This document shows, in pieces, positions 1 to 13,014 of a stretch of 27,500 nt of DNA. The DNA is taken from positions 1-27,500 of the forward strand of contig JAGVUH010000394.1 of NCBI GenBank assembly GCA_019136395.1, given 5' to 3'. The position numbers and the translations under genes are program-made. The stretch comes from Gammaproteobacteria bacterium. Its GTDB lineage: Bacteria > Pseudomonadota > Gammaproteobacteria > Chromatiales > Chromatiaceae. The notes under the pieces are model-generated. The model saw only the letters and a program-made list of their open reading frames with translations, was not told where the DNA came from and ran no database searches. Within the stretch, counting starts at the first letter, position 1; each line of letters starts with the position of its first letter.

Positions 1-903
1 CTCTCCCGCCTGACGCAGGGCCCCGAACTCATCCGGGGTCCAGTAACGGCGGACGGGTAGGTGGGCGCGGCTGGGGGCCAGGTACTGACCGAGGGTCAGC
101 ATGTCGCAACCGTGCGCGCGTAGGTCGGCCATTACCGCCAGGACCTCTTCCGCCTCCTCGCCCAGGCCGAGCATGAGCCCGGACTTGGTGGGGATGTCCG
201 GGTGGCGCTCCTTGAAGGCGCGCAGTAGGGCCAGGGAGCCAGCATAGTCGGCTCCGGGGCGGGCCTGGGGATAAAGGCGGGGTACCGTCTCCAGGTTGTG
301 ATTGAAGAGGTCCGGCCGGCCAGCGCCGCTGAACTGATCCAGGGCCAGGGCCTCGCGACCGCGAAAGTCCGGGACCAGCACCTCCAGACGCGTGTCCGGA
401 CTGCGCCCGCGAATGGCGCGCAGGCAGGCGGCGAAGTGGCCGGCCCCACCGTCGCGCAGATCGTCGCGGTCCACGGAGGTGATGACCACGTAGCGCAGGC
501 CAAGGGCGGCGATGGATTGGGCCAGGTGCGCGGGCTCCTCGGCATCCACCGGCGCCGGGCGACCATGGGCGACATCGCAGAAGGGACAGCGGCGTGTGCA
601 GACATCGCCCAGGATCATGAAGGTGGCGGTGCCGTGGTTGAAGCACTCGCCCAGGTTGGGGCACTGGGCCTCCTCGCAGACGGTGGCGAGCCGGGCCTCG
701 CGCAGCAAGCGCTTGATGCGCGTCACCCCGGGGCCGATGGGGGCGCGGGCGCGAATCCAGCTCGGTTTGCGCAGGGGCACCGCCAGGGGCTCGACCTTGA
801 CCGGGATACGCGCCACCTTGTCCTGGCCCCGGTGGTGGGTCTCCGGGGTGGCGCGGGAGGGAGCGTCCAGGAAGGGCGAGGGGATTTGGCTTTCAAGTGG
901 CAT
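1..903 (-). CDS. lipA: Lipoyl synthase LipA, 3' end cut by window edge
   Basis: Radical SAM enzyme that inserts two sulfur atoms into protein-bound octanoyl groups to make the lipoyl cofactor of 2-oxoacid dehydrogenases and the glycine cleavage system. The 301 residues visible begin [13 protein letters not shown]. They show both iron-sulfur clusters of the family: the auxiliary-cluster cysteines in [12 protein letters not shown] (Cys76, 81, 87) and the radical SAM motif CTRRCPFC (Cys102, 106, 109). Other conserved segments are [16 protein letters not shown] and [19 protein letters not shown]. The gene runs off the left edge with no stop, and roughly 20-30 C-terminal residues are probably missing. 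The ATG at 903 is chosen because an AGGA lies about 9 nt upstream and the N-terminus has normal family length. Its upstream minus-strand neighbour is lutC, about 200 bp away, so it may have its own promoter. No lipB is visible. Confidence 0.96.
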   Translation of the reverse strand, partial: MPLESQIPSPFLDAPSRATPETHHRGQDKVARIPVKVEPLAVPLRKPSWIRARAPIGPGVTRIKRLLREARLATVCEEAQCPNLGECFNHGTATFMILGDVCTRRCPFCDVAHGRPAPVDAEEPAHLAQSIAALGLRYVVITSVDRDDLRDGGAGHFAACLRAIRGRSPDTRLEVLVPDFRGREALALDQFSGAGRPDLFNHNLETVPRLYPQARPGADYAGSLALLRAFKERHPDIPTKSGLMLGLGEEAEEVLAVMADLRAHGCDMLTLGQYLAPSRAHLPVRRYWTPDEFGALRQAGE

Positions 904-1025
904 GGACTTATTTCCTGGGGCAATCACTTTTTTGGCCCGTGGCGGGGAAGCCGCGGCGGCTGCGCGGCTCAGGCCCCGGCCGGGCACTCACTCTTCGCAA
1001 CGCCTGGCTTTCCGCAACGCGGAGT

Positions 1026-1044
1026 CAGGGTCGGGGGCAAAAGG
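1026..1044 (-). repeat. Inverted copy of a ~19-nt sequence flanking the lut operon (downstream copy)
   Basis: On the minus strand this reads about TTTTGCCCCCGACCCTGA. It matches 4111-4129 on the plus strand except for one extra G there, and similarity continues weakly into CCGCG. It lies between lutC and lipA. Confidence 0.5.
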
Positions 1045-1100
1045 CTTGCTGAGCTCCGTACATTTCACCCGGCGTGCCTGATGGCGCTTGGGGGGGGAAC

Positions 1101-1793
1101 TCAGGCCAGCGCTGGAGGCGGATCGGCGGTATCGCCCTTCACCCGGACCAGGACCAGCAGTTCCTTGGGGCCATGGACGCCATAGGCCAGGGTCTGCTCG
1201 ATGTCGGCGGACTTGGAGGGCCCGGAGATGAGCAGGGCATTGGTCGGCAGGCCCCGGCCCGCCCAGTCCTCCGCGACCAGGAATTCATGGAAGGTCGAGC
1301 GGATGCGGTCCGCCTCCAGGACCACGGCATGGATCGGGGGGACCAGGGACAGGAGACGGGGCTCCTGGATACTGGGCCAGAGCACCAGGGTCCCGGTCTC
1401 GGCAATCCCGCCCAGGCAACCGGTGAGGCTGGCGTCGGTGGCGCTGAACAGCTCGGCCCGACAGGCCTCGATCGGTTGGTCGTGGGGGATCAGGGTGATC
1501 GCCCCCCGGTCGGGCCAGGCCGCCGCCAGTTCCGCGCCCAAGGCCGTGGCGGGGGCGAAACGCAGATTGGTCGCGCCCTTGGCGGACAGGCGGGAGAAAA
1601 GGGTAGCAGGCCAATCGTCGCCCACGGGGATCACCTCACCGCGTACCGCCGTCAGCGCCGCCGTGAAGCGCCGCAATCGTTCCGGTGGCGACCAGTCGAA
1701 GCGGCGCACCGGATTCTCCGGAGCCGGGCGTGGTCCGGTGGCGACCCCGCGCCGCAGACGCTGGAGGATGGCCTCCCGGGCCGGGCTACTCAT
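1101..1793 (-). CDS. lutC: Lactate utilization protein C (LUD domain)
   Basis: Third gene of the lutABC L-lactate oxidation module. LutC is a LUD-domain protein needed for lactate oxidation with LutA and LutB; its own chemistry is not settled. The 230-residue product begins MSSPAREAILQRLRRG. It has the C-terminal LUD signature: AETGTLVLWP, then RLLSLVPPIHAVVL, then ALLISGPSKSADIEQTLAYGVHGPKELLVLV. The ATG at 1793 is preferred over an in-frame start at 1823, because it overlaps the lutB stop by 8 nt (ATGAGTAG), the arrangement of translationally coupled genes. The longer version would add ten residues lying inside the lutB reading frame. Length fits the family (about 230-240 residues). No lactate permease or LutR-type regulator is adjacent. 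Confidence 0.93.
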   Translation of the reverse strand: MSSPAREAILQRLRRGVATGPRPAPENPVRRFDWSPPERLRRFTAALTAVRGEVIPVGDDWPATLFSRLSAKGATNLRFAPATALGAELAAAWPDRGAITLIPHDQPIEACRAELFSATDASLTGCLGGIAETGTLVLWPSIQEPRLLSLVPPIHAVVLEADRIRSTFHEFLVAEDWAGRGLPTNALLISGPSKSADIEQTLAYGVHGPKELLVLVRVKGDTADPPPALA

Positions 1794-3198
1794 GGGCGAA
1801 GCCCTCCGCCCGCGCCAGTTCATGCAGGCTGCGCGGGGCGATGACCGGGGCGGCGCGGGTCCGCGCCCAAGGCCCCAGGCCGGTCGGGACCAGCCAGCGC
1901 AAGCGGGTGGCCAGGTGGGTCGCCAGCCGATAGAGCGCGGGATGGGCGTGCGTCAGGCGCCAAAGTGTCCAGATGAGGCGCTGCGGGGCCTTGCGTCGAC
2001 TGCCACGCCCCGGGACCCCGGCGTCCTCCCCTTCTCCTGCGCCCTCGGCGCGCAGTCGCCGCAGTAGGCCGGGCAAGGGGATGCGCACCGGACAGACCTC
2101 GCCGCAGGCGCCACAGAGACTCGAGGCCTCCGCCAGTTCCCCCTGCCGCTCCAGGCCCTGGAGCTGGGGTTCGAGGACGCTGCCGATCGGGCCGGGATAG
2201 ACGGTGCCATAGGCATGACCGCCAAGGCGGGTGTAGACCGGGCAGTGATTCATGCAGGCGCCGCAGCGGATGCAGCGCAACGTGGCCCGCAACTGCCGAT
2301 CCCGATGCATGCGGGAGCGGCCATTGTCGAGCAGGATGAGGTGCACCTCCCGGGGACCGTCGCGTTCTCCCGCCCGCCGAGGCCCACTGATCAGGTTGAC
2401 GTAGGTGGTGATGGGCTGGCCGGTGGCGGACCGGGTCAGCAAGGTCAGGAGGGGCGGCAACTGGTCGAGGCGGGCGATGACCTTCTCGATACCGCACACG
2501 GCGATATGGAGGTCCGGCGCCGTGGTGCAGAGGCGGCCGTTGCCCTCGTTCTCCACCAGGCACAGGGTGCCGGTCTCGGCGATGGCGAAGTTGACGCCCG
2601 ACAGGCCGGCGACGGCCTGGCCGAAGTGCTCGCGCATGATGCGACGGGCGATGGCCGTCAGGCCCTCGATGTCCTCGGTGTAGGGATACTCCGGGAAATG
2701 GGCGGCGAAGAGGGCCGCGATCTCCCGCCGGTCCTTGTGGATGGCCGGGGCGATGATGTGGGAGGGGCGTTCCCCCGCCAGTTGCAGGATGAACTCCCCC
2801 AGGTCGGTCTCCACCGCCTGGATGCCCTGGGCCTCCAGATGGTGGTTCAGACCCATCTCCTCCGAGACCATGGACTTGCCCTTGATGACCCGCCTGGCGC
2901 CCTGGCGGCGTAGCAGGTCGAGGACGATGGCGTTGCCCTCCGCCACCGTCTCCGCCCAGTGGACCCGGATACCGTTGCGCTCGCAGTTGGCCTCCAGTTC
3001 CAGCAGCAGGTCCGGCAGGTTGGCCAGGGCCTGAGCACGAATCAACTTGCCGCGCCGGCGCAGGACGGTCAGCTCCTGGGTGTCGGGAAAGGCCTGACGG
3101 CGCTTGGCGACCAGACCATCCATGGTTCGGCGGAGGTTGCGCCGCAGGCGTTCATTATCCAGGGCCTGACCGACGCGGACGGCGAACTCAGGGGGCAT
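1786..3198 (-). CDS. lutB: Lactate utilization iron-sulfur protein LutB
   Basis: Iron-sulfur subunit of the LutABC L-lactate oxidising system, a flavin-independent alternative to LldD. The 470-residue product (B. subtilis LutB is about 476) starts MPPEFAVRVGQALDNERLR. An N-terminal LUD domain contains KSMVSEEMGLN (about 108-118), ETDLGEFILQLAGERPSHI and AIAETGTLCLVENEGNGR. Ferredoxin-like clusters follow: CIRCGACMNHCPVY (Cys309, 312, 315, 319) and CGACGEVCP (Cys362, 365, 369). The frame stays open far upstream to 3612, but the family N-terminus and an 11-nt overlap with the end of lutA place the start at 3198. The stop overlaps lutC by 8 nt. The three genes are almost certainly one transcript. 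Confidence 0.96.
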   Translation of the reverse strand: MPPEFAVRVGQALDNERLRRNLRRTMDGLVAKRRQAFPDTQELTVLRRRGKLIRAQALANLPDLLLELEANCERNGIRVHWAETVAEGNAIVLDLLRRQGARRVIKGKSMVSEEMGLNHHLEAQGIQAVETDLGEFILQLAGERPSHIIAPAIHKDRREIAALFAAHFPEYPYTEDIEGLTAIARRIMREHFGQAVAGLSGVNFAIAETGTLCLVENEGNGRLCTTAPDLHIAVCGIEKVIARLDQLPPLLTLLTRSATGQPITTYVNLISGPRRAGERDGPREVHLILLDNGRSRMHRDRQLRATLRCIRCGACMNHCPVYTRLGGHAYGTVYPGPIGSVLEPQLQGLERQGELAEASSLCGACGEVCPVRIPLPGLLRRLRAEGAGEGEDAGVPGRGSRRKAPQRLIWTLWRLTHAHPALYRLATHLATRLRWLVPTGLGPWARTRAAPVIAPRSLHELARAEGFAHE

Positions 3199-4057
3199 GG
3201 GTGCGCTCCCACAACAATTCAGCGATGTGCTTGACCACCGGACCTTGGGATGAAGGCGCCGGCTGGTGCCTGACCCGGCCACTCCCGTCATGCGTGGCCG
3301 CCCCCCGGGCCGCCGGTGCGGCACCCCTCGCCCCGGGATCGACCCCCTGCCCAGACTGACCCATCCCGGCCTGAGGGTGGCGGTGGGCCAGGGTACCCCC
3401 CAGGTTGAGGAGGCAACCGCAATCCTGCCCCACCAGGACCTGGGCACCCGTCGCCAGGATGGCCGCCGCCTTGTCCGCCGCCATGGCCGCCGAGATCTCC
3501 GGCTGCTTGACGGCGAAGGTGCCACCGAAACCGCAGCACTCCTGGGCGTGATCCGGTTCCACCACCTCCAGGTTCGCCAGGCGGGCGAGCAGCTCCGCCG
3601 CCGCGTCGGCAACGCCCATCTCCCGGCGCGCGGAACAGGAGTGATGGAGCGCGACCTTGAGCGGAGGTCCCAGGTCGGGGTGCCGCCAATCCAGGACCCG
3701 CGCCAGATAATCCGTCAGTTCGTGGACCCGCCCCGCCAGGCGCCGGGCGCACTCCTCGTCGGGACTCCCGGCGAACAGCTTGGGATACTGAACCTTGAGC
3801 ATGCCCGCGCAGGAGGCCGAGGGCACCAGGATGGGGTAATCCTCCGGGAAGGTGGCCAGTTGCCGCCGGGCGACGTCCCGGGCCGCGGCCTCGTAGCCGG
3901 AGTTGTAAGCCGGCTGACCGCAGCAGGTCTGCCCCTGGGGATAGATGACCTCCAGGCCCTCGCGACGCAGCAAGCGCATGGCCGCCAGGCCGGCCTGGGG
4001 AAAGATCAGGTCGATCAGGCAGGTGCCAAAGAAGTAGACGCGTGGGGAATGCGGCAT
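3188..4057 (-). CDS. lutA: Lactate utilization protein A (two CCG domains)
   Basis: First gene of the lut operon. It is a GlcF/HdrB-like protein with two cysteine-rich CCG domains that probably bind iron-sulfur clusters and pass electrons from lactate oxidation. The 289 residues start MPHSPRVYFFGTCLIDLIFPQ, the standard LutA N-terminus. The CCG motifs are TCCGQPAYNSGY (Cys45-46) and ECCGFGGTFAVKQPEIS (Cys174-175), with DCGCLLNLGG (Cys213, 215) near the end. The frame opens as far upstream as 4216, but homology begins at the ATG at 4057. One oddity: between HRHPQ (about 229) and the usual tail VKHIAELLW (about 274) lies a low-complexity Gly/Ala/Pro-rich stretch of some 44 residues, where family members normally have only a few. 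The 3' end overlaps lutB by 11 nt. Confidence 0.94.
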   Translation of the reverse strand: MPHSPRVYFFGTCLIDLIFPQAGLAAMRLLRREGLEVIYPQGQTCCGQPAYNSGYEAAARDVARRQLATFPEDYPILVPSASCAGMLKVQYPKLFAGSPDEECARRLAGRVHELTDYLARVLDWRHPDLGPPLKVALHHSCSARREMGVADAAAELLARLANLEVVEPDHAQECCGFGGTFAVKQPEISAAMAADKAAAILATGAQVLVGQDCGCLLNLGGTLAHRHPQAGMGQSGQGVDPGARGAAPAARGAATHDGSGRVRHQPAPSSQGPVVKHIAELLWERTHAP

Positions 4058-4110
4058 GGGCGATGGGGAAAATCCTTGCTGGCTCGCTTTGAGGGGACAC
4101 CGGGATCTGG

Positions 4111-4129
4111 TTTTGGCCCCCGACCCTGA
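4111..4129 (+). repeat. Inverted copy of a ~19-nt sequence flanking the lut operon (upstream copy)
   Basis: TTTTGGCCCCCGACCCTGA, upstream of lutA, in the opposite orientation to the copy at 1026-1044. Together they bracket lutABC. Confidence 0.5.
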
Positions 4130-4144
4130 ATCTTCCGCGCCGAT

Positions 4145-4154
4145 CACCGCGGTG
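4145..4154. promoter_or_regulatory. 10-nt perfect palindrome between lutA and the glycosyltransferase gene
   Basis: CACCGCGGTG lies in the 169-bp divergent intergenic region. Its position would suit an operator for the lut operon, but a 10-nt GC palindrome is not rare at this base composition and no regulator gene is adjacent. No convincing -35/-10 pair was found in this region. Confidence 0.15.
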
Positions 4155-4226
4155 TGGCTGGTATTGGGGGGGAGTTGGCGTATAGCATAGCCAGGACTGG
4201 CAGCCGACCGCGACAAACTTTTGTTT

Positions 4227-5351
4227 ATGCCCGACCACGCTCAACCCCCGCACCCGCCCCGGTTGGCGGTGCTCGCCTCCTTCTCTGGCAGCGGCGGGGT
4301 GGAGCGGATGCTGGTCAATCTCATCGCTGGCTTCGTCACGGCGGGCCGGGAAGTCGACCTGCTGCTGATCCGTGATCAGGGCCCCCACCTGGCGGGACTG
4401 CCGGCGGCGGTCAACCGCATCCCCCTGGGCAGCAACCATAGCCTGCTGGCCATTCCGGCCCTGGCCCGCTACCTCCGCCAGGCCCGACCGCAGGCCCTGC
4501 TGGCGGCCAAGGACCGGGCCGGACGGGCGGCGGTGCTGGCACGGGCCCTGGCGGGGGTCGACACCCGCCTGGTCTTGCGCCTGGGGACCAACCTCTCCGC
4601 CTCCCTGGCGGGCCGTTCGGCCCTGCGCCGGGCCTGGCGCTATTGGCCCATTCGCCGCCTCTACCCCCACCTCGACCACATCGTCGCCGTCTCCGCGGGG
4701 GTCGCGGCGGACACCGCGACCATCGCCGGCCTGCCGCGGGAGGCCATCACAGTCATTCGCAACCCGGTGATCACCCCCGACCTGCGCCAGCGGGCGACGG
4801 CGCCCTGTCCCCACCCCTGGTTCCAGGGCGAGGGCCCCCCCGTCCTCCTCGGGGCTGGCCGGCTGCAACGGCAGAAGGACTTCCCGACCCTGATCCGGGC
4901 CTTCGCCCGGGTGCGTCAGGTCCACCCCTGCCGGCTGGTGATCATCGGCGAGGGGCAGGAGCGCCCGGCGCTCACCGCCCTGATCGGCCAACTGGGGCTG
5001 GCGAACCAGGTCGATCTGCCCGGCTTTCAGGCCCAGCCCCTGCCCTTTCTGGCCCGGGCCAACCTTTTCGTGCTCTCCTCCGCCTGGGAGGGATCGCCCA
5101 ACGTGCTCACCGAGGCCATGGCCCTGGGGACCCCGGTGGTGGCGACCAACTGCCCGAGTGGACCGGCGGAACTGCTCGACGGGGGCCGCATCGCCCCCCT
5201 CGTCCCGGTCGGAGACGTGGAGGCCCTGGCCGCCGCGATCCTGGCCACCCTGGATCAGCCGCCTCCCCCGGACCGACTCCAGGACGTGGTCGCGGATTAC
5301 GAGCAGGCCTACAGCGCCCAGCGGTATCTGGCGGTGCTTGAGCCAGGATAG
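4227..5351 (+). CDS. GT4-family glycosyltransferase (GT-B fold)
   Basis: Retaining glycosyltransferase that transfers a sugar from a nucleotide-sugar donor; the acceptor is unknown, probably a cell-envelope glycan or lipid. The 374-residue product has the GT4 N-terminal glycine loop in FSGSGGVERMLVNLIAGF (about 19-36), used in donor/acceptor binding. The C-terminal Rossmann half begins GAGRLQRQKDFPTLIRAF (about 209-226) and includes VIIGEGQERPAL. The donor-binding EX7E motif lies in EGSPNVLTEAMALGTPVVAT (Glu288, Glu296). The ATG at 4227 is used; a TTG two codons upstream (4221) is possible but adds nothing. It is divergent from lutA and converges on pgsA 12 bp downstream, so it is a lone gene rather than part of a polysaccharide cluster. 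A soluble or peripheral membrane protein is likely, since no membrane segment is evident. Confidence 0.88.
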   Translation: MPDHAQPPHPPRLAVLASFSGSGGVERMLVNLIAGFVTAGREVDLLLIRDQGPHLAGLPAAVNRIPLGSNHSLLAIPALARYLRQARPQALLAAKDRAGRAAVLARALAGVDTRLVLRLGTNLSASLAGRSALRRAWRYWPIRRLYPHLDHIVAVSAGVAADTATIAGLPREAITVIRNPVITPDLRQRATAPCPHPWFQGEGPPVLLGAGRLQRQKDFPTLIRAFARVRQVHPCRLVIIGEGQERPALTALIGQLGLANQVDLPGFQAQPLPFLARANLFVLSSAWEGSPNVLTEAMALGTPVVATNCPSGPAELLDGGRIAPLVPVGDVEALAAAILATLDQPPPPDRLQDVVADYEQAYSAQRYLAVLEPG

Positions 5352-5363
5352 GCAGGCACCGGC

Positions 5364-5930
5364 TCAGAAGTCCTCGTGCAGCCCCTTGGCCTGCGCCTTG
5401 CGGGACCAGACCCAGACGTACTGAAGGCCACTGACGAGGATCGTCACGAGACAGGCCCAGGTGAGGAGGGCGATCAAGCCGCCGGGCAGGGGCACGGGCC
5501 CGGCGTTGGCGATGACCGCCACGACCAGGGCGATCTGCATCAAGGTATTGAGCTTGCTTGCCCAAATGGGAGCGGCATGGAGTTCCTCGACGCGGAAATG
5601 ATAGAGGGTGGCGCCCCCGACGATGACCAGATCACGACCGACGGCGGCGACCACCAGCCAGATGGGGATCAGCTTGAGGGCACCCAGCACCAGGAAGCAG
5701 GCCACCAGCAGCGTCTTGTCCGCCAAGGGGTCGAGGATGCCACCCAACCGGCTCTGCCAGTGATAATGCTTGGCGAGCCAGCCATCGAGCCCATCGGACA
5801 GACCGGCGATGGCGAAGAGCAGCAGGGCCCAGCCAAATTCGCCCTCCAGCAGCAGCAGGACCACCGGCATGACCGCCAGCAGGCGCAGGAAGCTGATGAG
5901 GTTGGGTAAATCCCGGGGGCTGAAGACCAT
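5364..5930 (-). CDS. pgsA: CDP-alcohol phosphatidyltransferase, PgsA type
   Basis: Integral membrane enzyme expected to make phosphatidylglycerol phosphate from CDP-diacylglycerol and glycerol-3-phosphate. The product is 188 residues (E. coli PgsA is 182). It starts MVFSPRDLPNLISFLRLLAV, the usual family opening. The CDP-alcohol motif is complete in spacing: Asp46, Asp49-Gly50, Ala53, Gly63, Asp67 and Asp71, within SDGLDGWLAKHY...GGILDPLADK. The usual Arg after Ala53 is Lys54, a conservative change. Several hydrophobic segments follow (about 73-97, 130-145, 150-172). The substrate is inferred from family type; other CDP-alcohol transferases share the motif. A good sigma70-like promoter lies 36-65 bp upstream. 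The gene converges with the glycosyltransferase gene. Confidence 0.9.
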   Translation of the reverse strand: MVFSPRDLPNLISFLRLLAVMPVVLLLLEGEFGWALLLFAIAGLSDGLDGWLAKHYHWQSRLGGILDPLADKTLLVACFLVLGALKLIPIWLVVAAVGRDLVIVGGATLYHFRVEELHAAPIWASKLNTLMQIALVVAVIANAGPVPLPGGLIALLTWACLVTILVSGLQYVWVWSRKAQAKGLHEDF

Positions 5931-5965
5931 GAACGCTCAGGCGGGCGGGGAAAACGGGTGCCGGG

Positions 5966-5995
5966 ATTTTATTCTCCCCGCCGCCGTGTTGTCCA
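5966..5995 (-). promoter_or_regulatory. Putative sigma70 promoter for pgsA
   Basis: Read on the minus strand, TGGACA (5995-5990) and TAAAAT (5971-5966) are separated by 18 nt. Each hexamer matches the consensus at five of six positions, and the implied start leaves a leader of about 30 nt before the pgsA ATG at 5930. GC-rich inverted arms (5941-5951 and 5975-5985) flank the -10 element and could form a hairpin, or could act as a weak end to the upstream kinase transcript. Confidence 0.45.
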
Positions 5996-6023
5996 AGCAC
6001 GGGCGCCGGGAAGGGTGGGCAAA

Positions 6024-11722
<5,699 letters not shown>

Positions 11723-11740
11723 CAGGCTACCCCACCAGGA

Positions 11741-11750
11741 CTGACGTCAG
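11741..11750. promoter_or_regulatory. 10-nt perfect palindrome upstream of the membrane kinase gene
   Basis: CTGACGTCAG lies 19 bp before the GTG start of the membrane kinase, in a 135-bp gap between two genes of the same direction. It could be an internal operator or fortuitous. No clear -35/-10 pair was found beside it. Confidence 0.2.
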
Positions 11751-11857
11751 GGTGAGTCCCGACTTTGCTCAGGGTCACGGGTGGCTCCGCAAAGAGGGGT
11801 TTTGGCACCACCGGGGGCGGGGTTGGGCCTGATGGAGATATCCTGACATGGCAACCC

Positions 11858-12979
11858 CTAGCCGGTGATGCCCAAGGCCAGGGATTCGTTAACGATCTCG
11901 TCGATCAGGTACATGGCGTCATCCAGGGCGATATTCAGTTGCGCGGCCCGATTGCGGTTCACCAGGTAGGGACCCCGGTCCGGGGTACGCACGGCCATCC
12001 GCGCCGGGCTGACGCCTTTGTCGAGGATGAGTCGGGCCATTTCGAAGGCGGCATAGCCCTGGTTAAAGCCCGAGTCGTTTGCCGTCAGCAACATGCCTTC
12101 ATGGACGAACTGATCCTCGTTGGAGGCCTCGGGAATGCGGATATGCTCCAGGTACCAACGCCCCACCTCGAGCATCTCGACATGCTGGCGCTGCTGATCG
12201 CGCAGGGTATCGTGATTGAGGACGAAGAAGGCGTCCACCCGCCCCGCGGCCTCCAGGGCGCGCGCCTGGTATTCCTGGTAGTCGTTGGTGACGATGCTAT
12301 CCACCAGTTTGATGGGCAGGGCGTCACGTCGGGCAAGCAACTCGATCATCTTGACGCTGGGACGCGAGGTTTCCGAATCGCAGGCCAGGATGGCAAAGGT
12401 GTTGGCCGTCGGGACCAGCCGCTTGAGCAGTTCCAGGGATTCCTTGTAGTAGCCGGACTGCCAGACCCCGGTGATGTTCCGGCCCGGGGCATCCAGGTTC
12501 TCGATCAGACCGTATTTCAAGGGTAAGCCGTTGATGCCCCGGAACACCACCGGAATGTCCGAGCCCAGCAACTGGTTGCCGATATAGTTGGCGGCGTTGT
12601 CGTCACCGAGCAGGACCAGGTCCGGGGCGAACTGGCGCAATTCGCCCATGATGCGCTCCGTGGTCACCGCGATGTCGGTGCGCGAATTGCGGCGCTTGGT
12701 GTCCATCCAGGCCTTTTTCACCAGGGCGCGGCGACTTTCCACCCAGTCCAGGTCGATGAGATGGAGGCCCTGCGCCTCGTTGTCGAGAAACCCATACTTG
12801 AGCATGGCTTCGTTGACCCCGCGCTGGGTGGACCGCGACCAGATATAGTCACGGGCGTAGCTGGAGACGATGAAGATGCGCTTCTTGGGGGGGACGGCCC
12901 CCACGGATATCCCGGGGGCGGTCAGGAGGACCGGGGCGCTCAGCCCCAGGGCCAGGAAGTGACGGCGGGAGATGTTCAT
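11858..12979 (-). CDS. ABC-type periplasmic substrate-binding protein (PF04392-like) with Tat-type signal
   Basis: Periplasmic binding protein of 373 residues resembling the ABC_sub_bind (TrpX-like) family, whose members bind small molecules in a two-lobed fold. The start at 12979 gives MNISRRHFLALGLSAPVLL, a twin-arginine signal (S-R-R-x-F-L at 4-9) followed by a hydrophobic stretch. The mature part begins near KKRIFIVSSYARDYIWSRS and includes DLVLLGDDNAANYIG, IPVVFRGIN, NITGVWQSGYYKESLELLKRL and VDAFFVLNHDTLRDQQ, the alternating strand/helix pattern of the family. The frame is open for 20 more codons upstream, but the signal peptide fixes this start. No permease or ATPase gene is nearby; the flanking genes are another binding protein and a hybrid kinase. 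A sensory rather than transport role is therefore inferred. The ligand is not predictable from the sequence. Confidence 0.82.
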   Translation of the reverse strand: MNISRRHFLALGLSAPVLLTAPGISVGAVPPKKRIFIVSSYARDYIWSRSTQRGVNEAMLKYGFLDNEAQGLHLIDLDWVESRRALVKKAWMDTKRRNSRTDIAVTTERIMGELRQFAPDLVLLGDDNAANYIGNQLLGSDIPVVFRGINGLPLKYGLIENLDAPGRNITGVWQSGYYKESLELLKRLVPTANTFAILACDSETSRPSVKMIELLARRDALPIKLVDSIVTNDYQEYQARALEAAGRVDAFFVLNHDTLRDQQRQHVEMLEVGRWYLEHIRIPEASNEDQFVHEGMLLTANDSGFNQGYAAFEMARLILDKGVSPARMAVRTPDRGPYLVNRNRAAQLNIALDDAMYLIDEIVNESLALGITG

Positions 12980-13014
12980 GGGCTTTAGCCTCTGACCTGA
13001 TGCGGGTGGAGCCC

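Noticed and set aside
1090..1097. G8 run between lipA and lutC as another slippery tract
   Set aside because: It lies between genes, so length changes would not alter a reading frame, and eight G residues are not unusual at this GC content.
3288..4991. 567-codon minus-strand frame spanning lutA and the glycosyltransferase gene
   Set aside because: It crosses two clear genes in opposite directions and reads as low-complexity Gly/Arg/Gln sequence.
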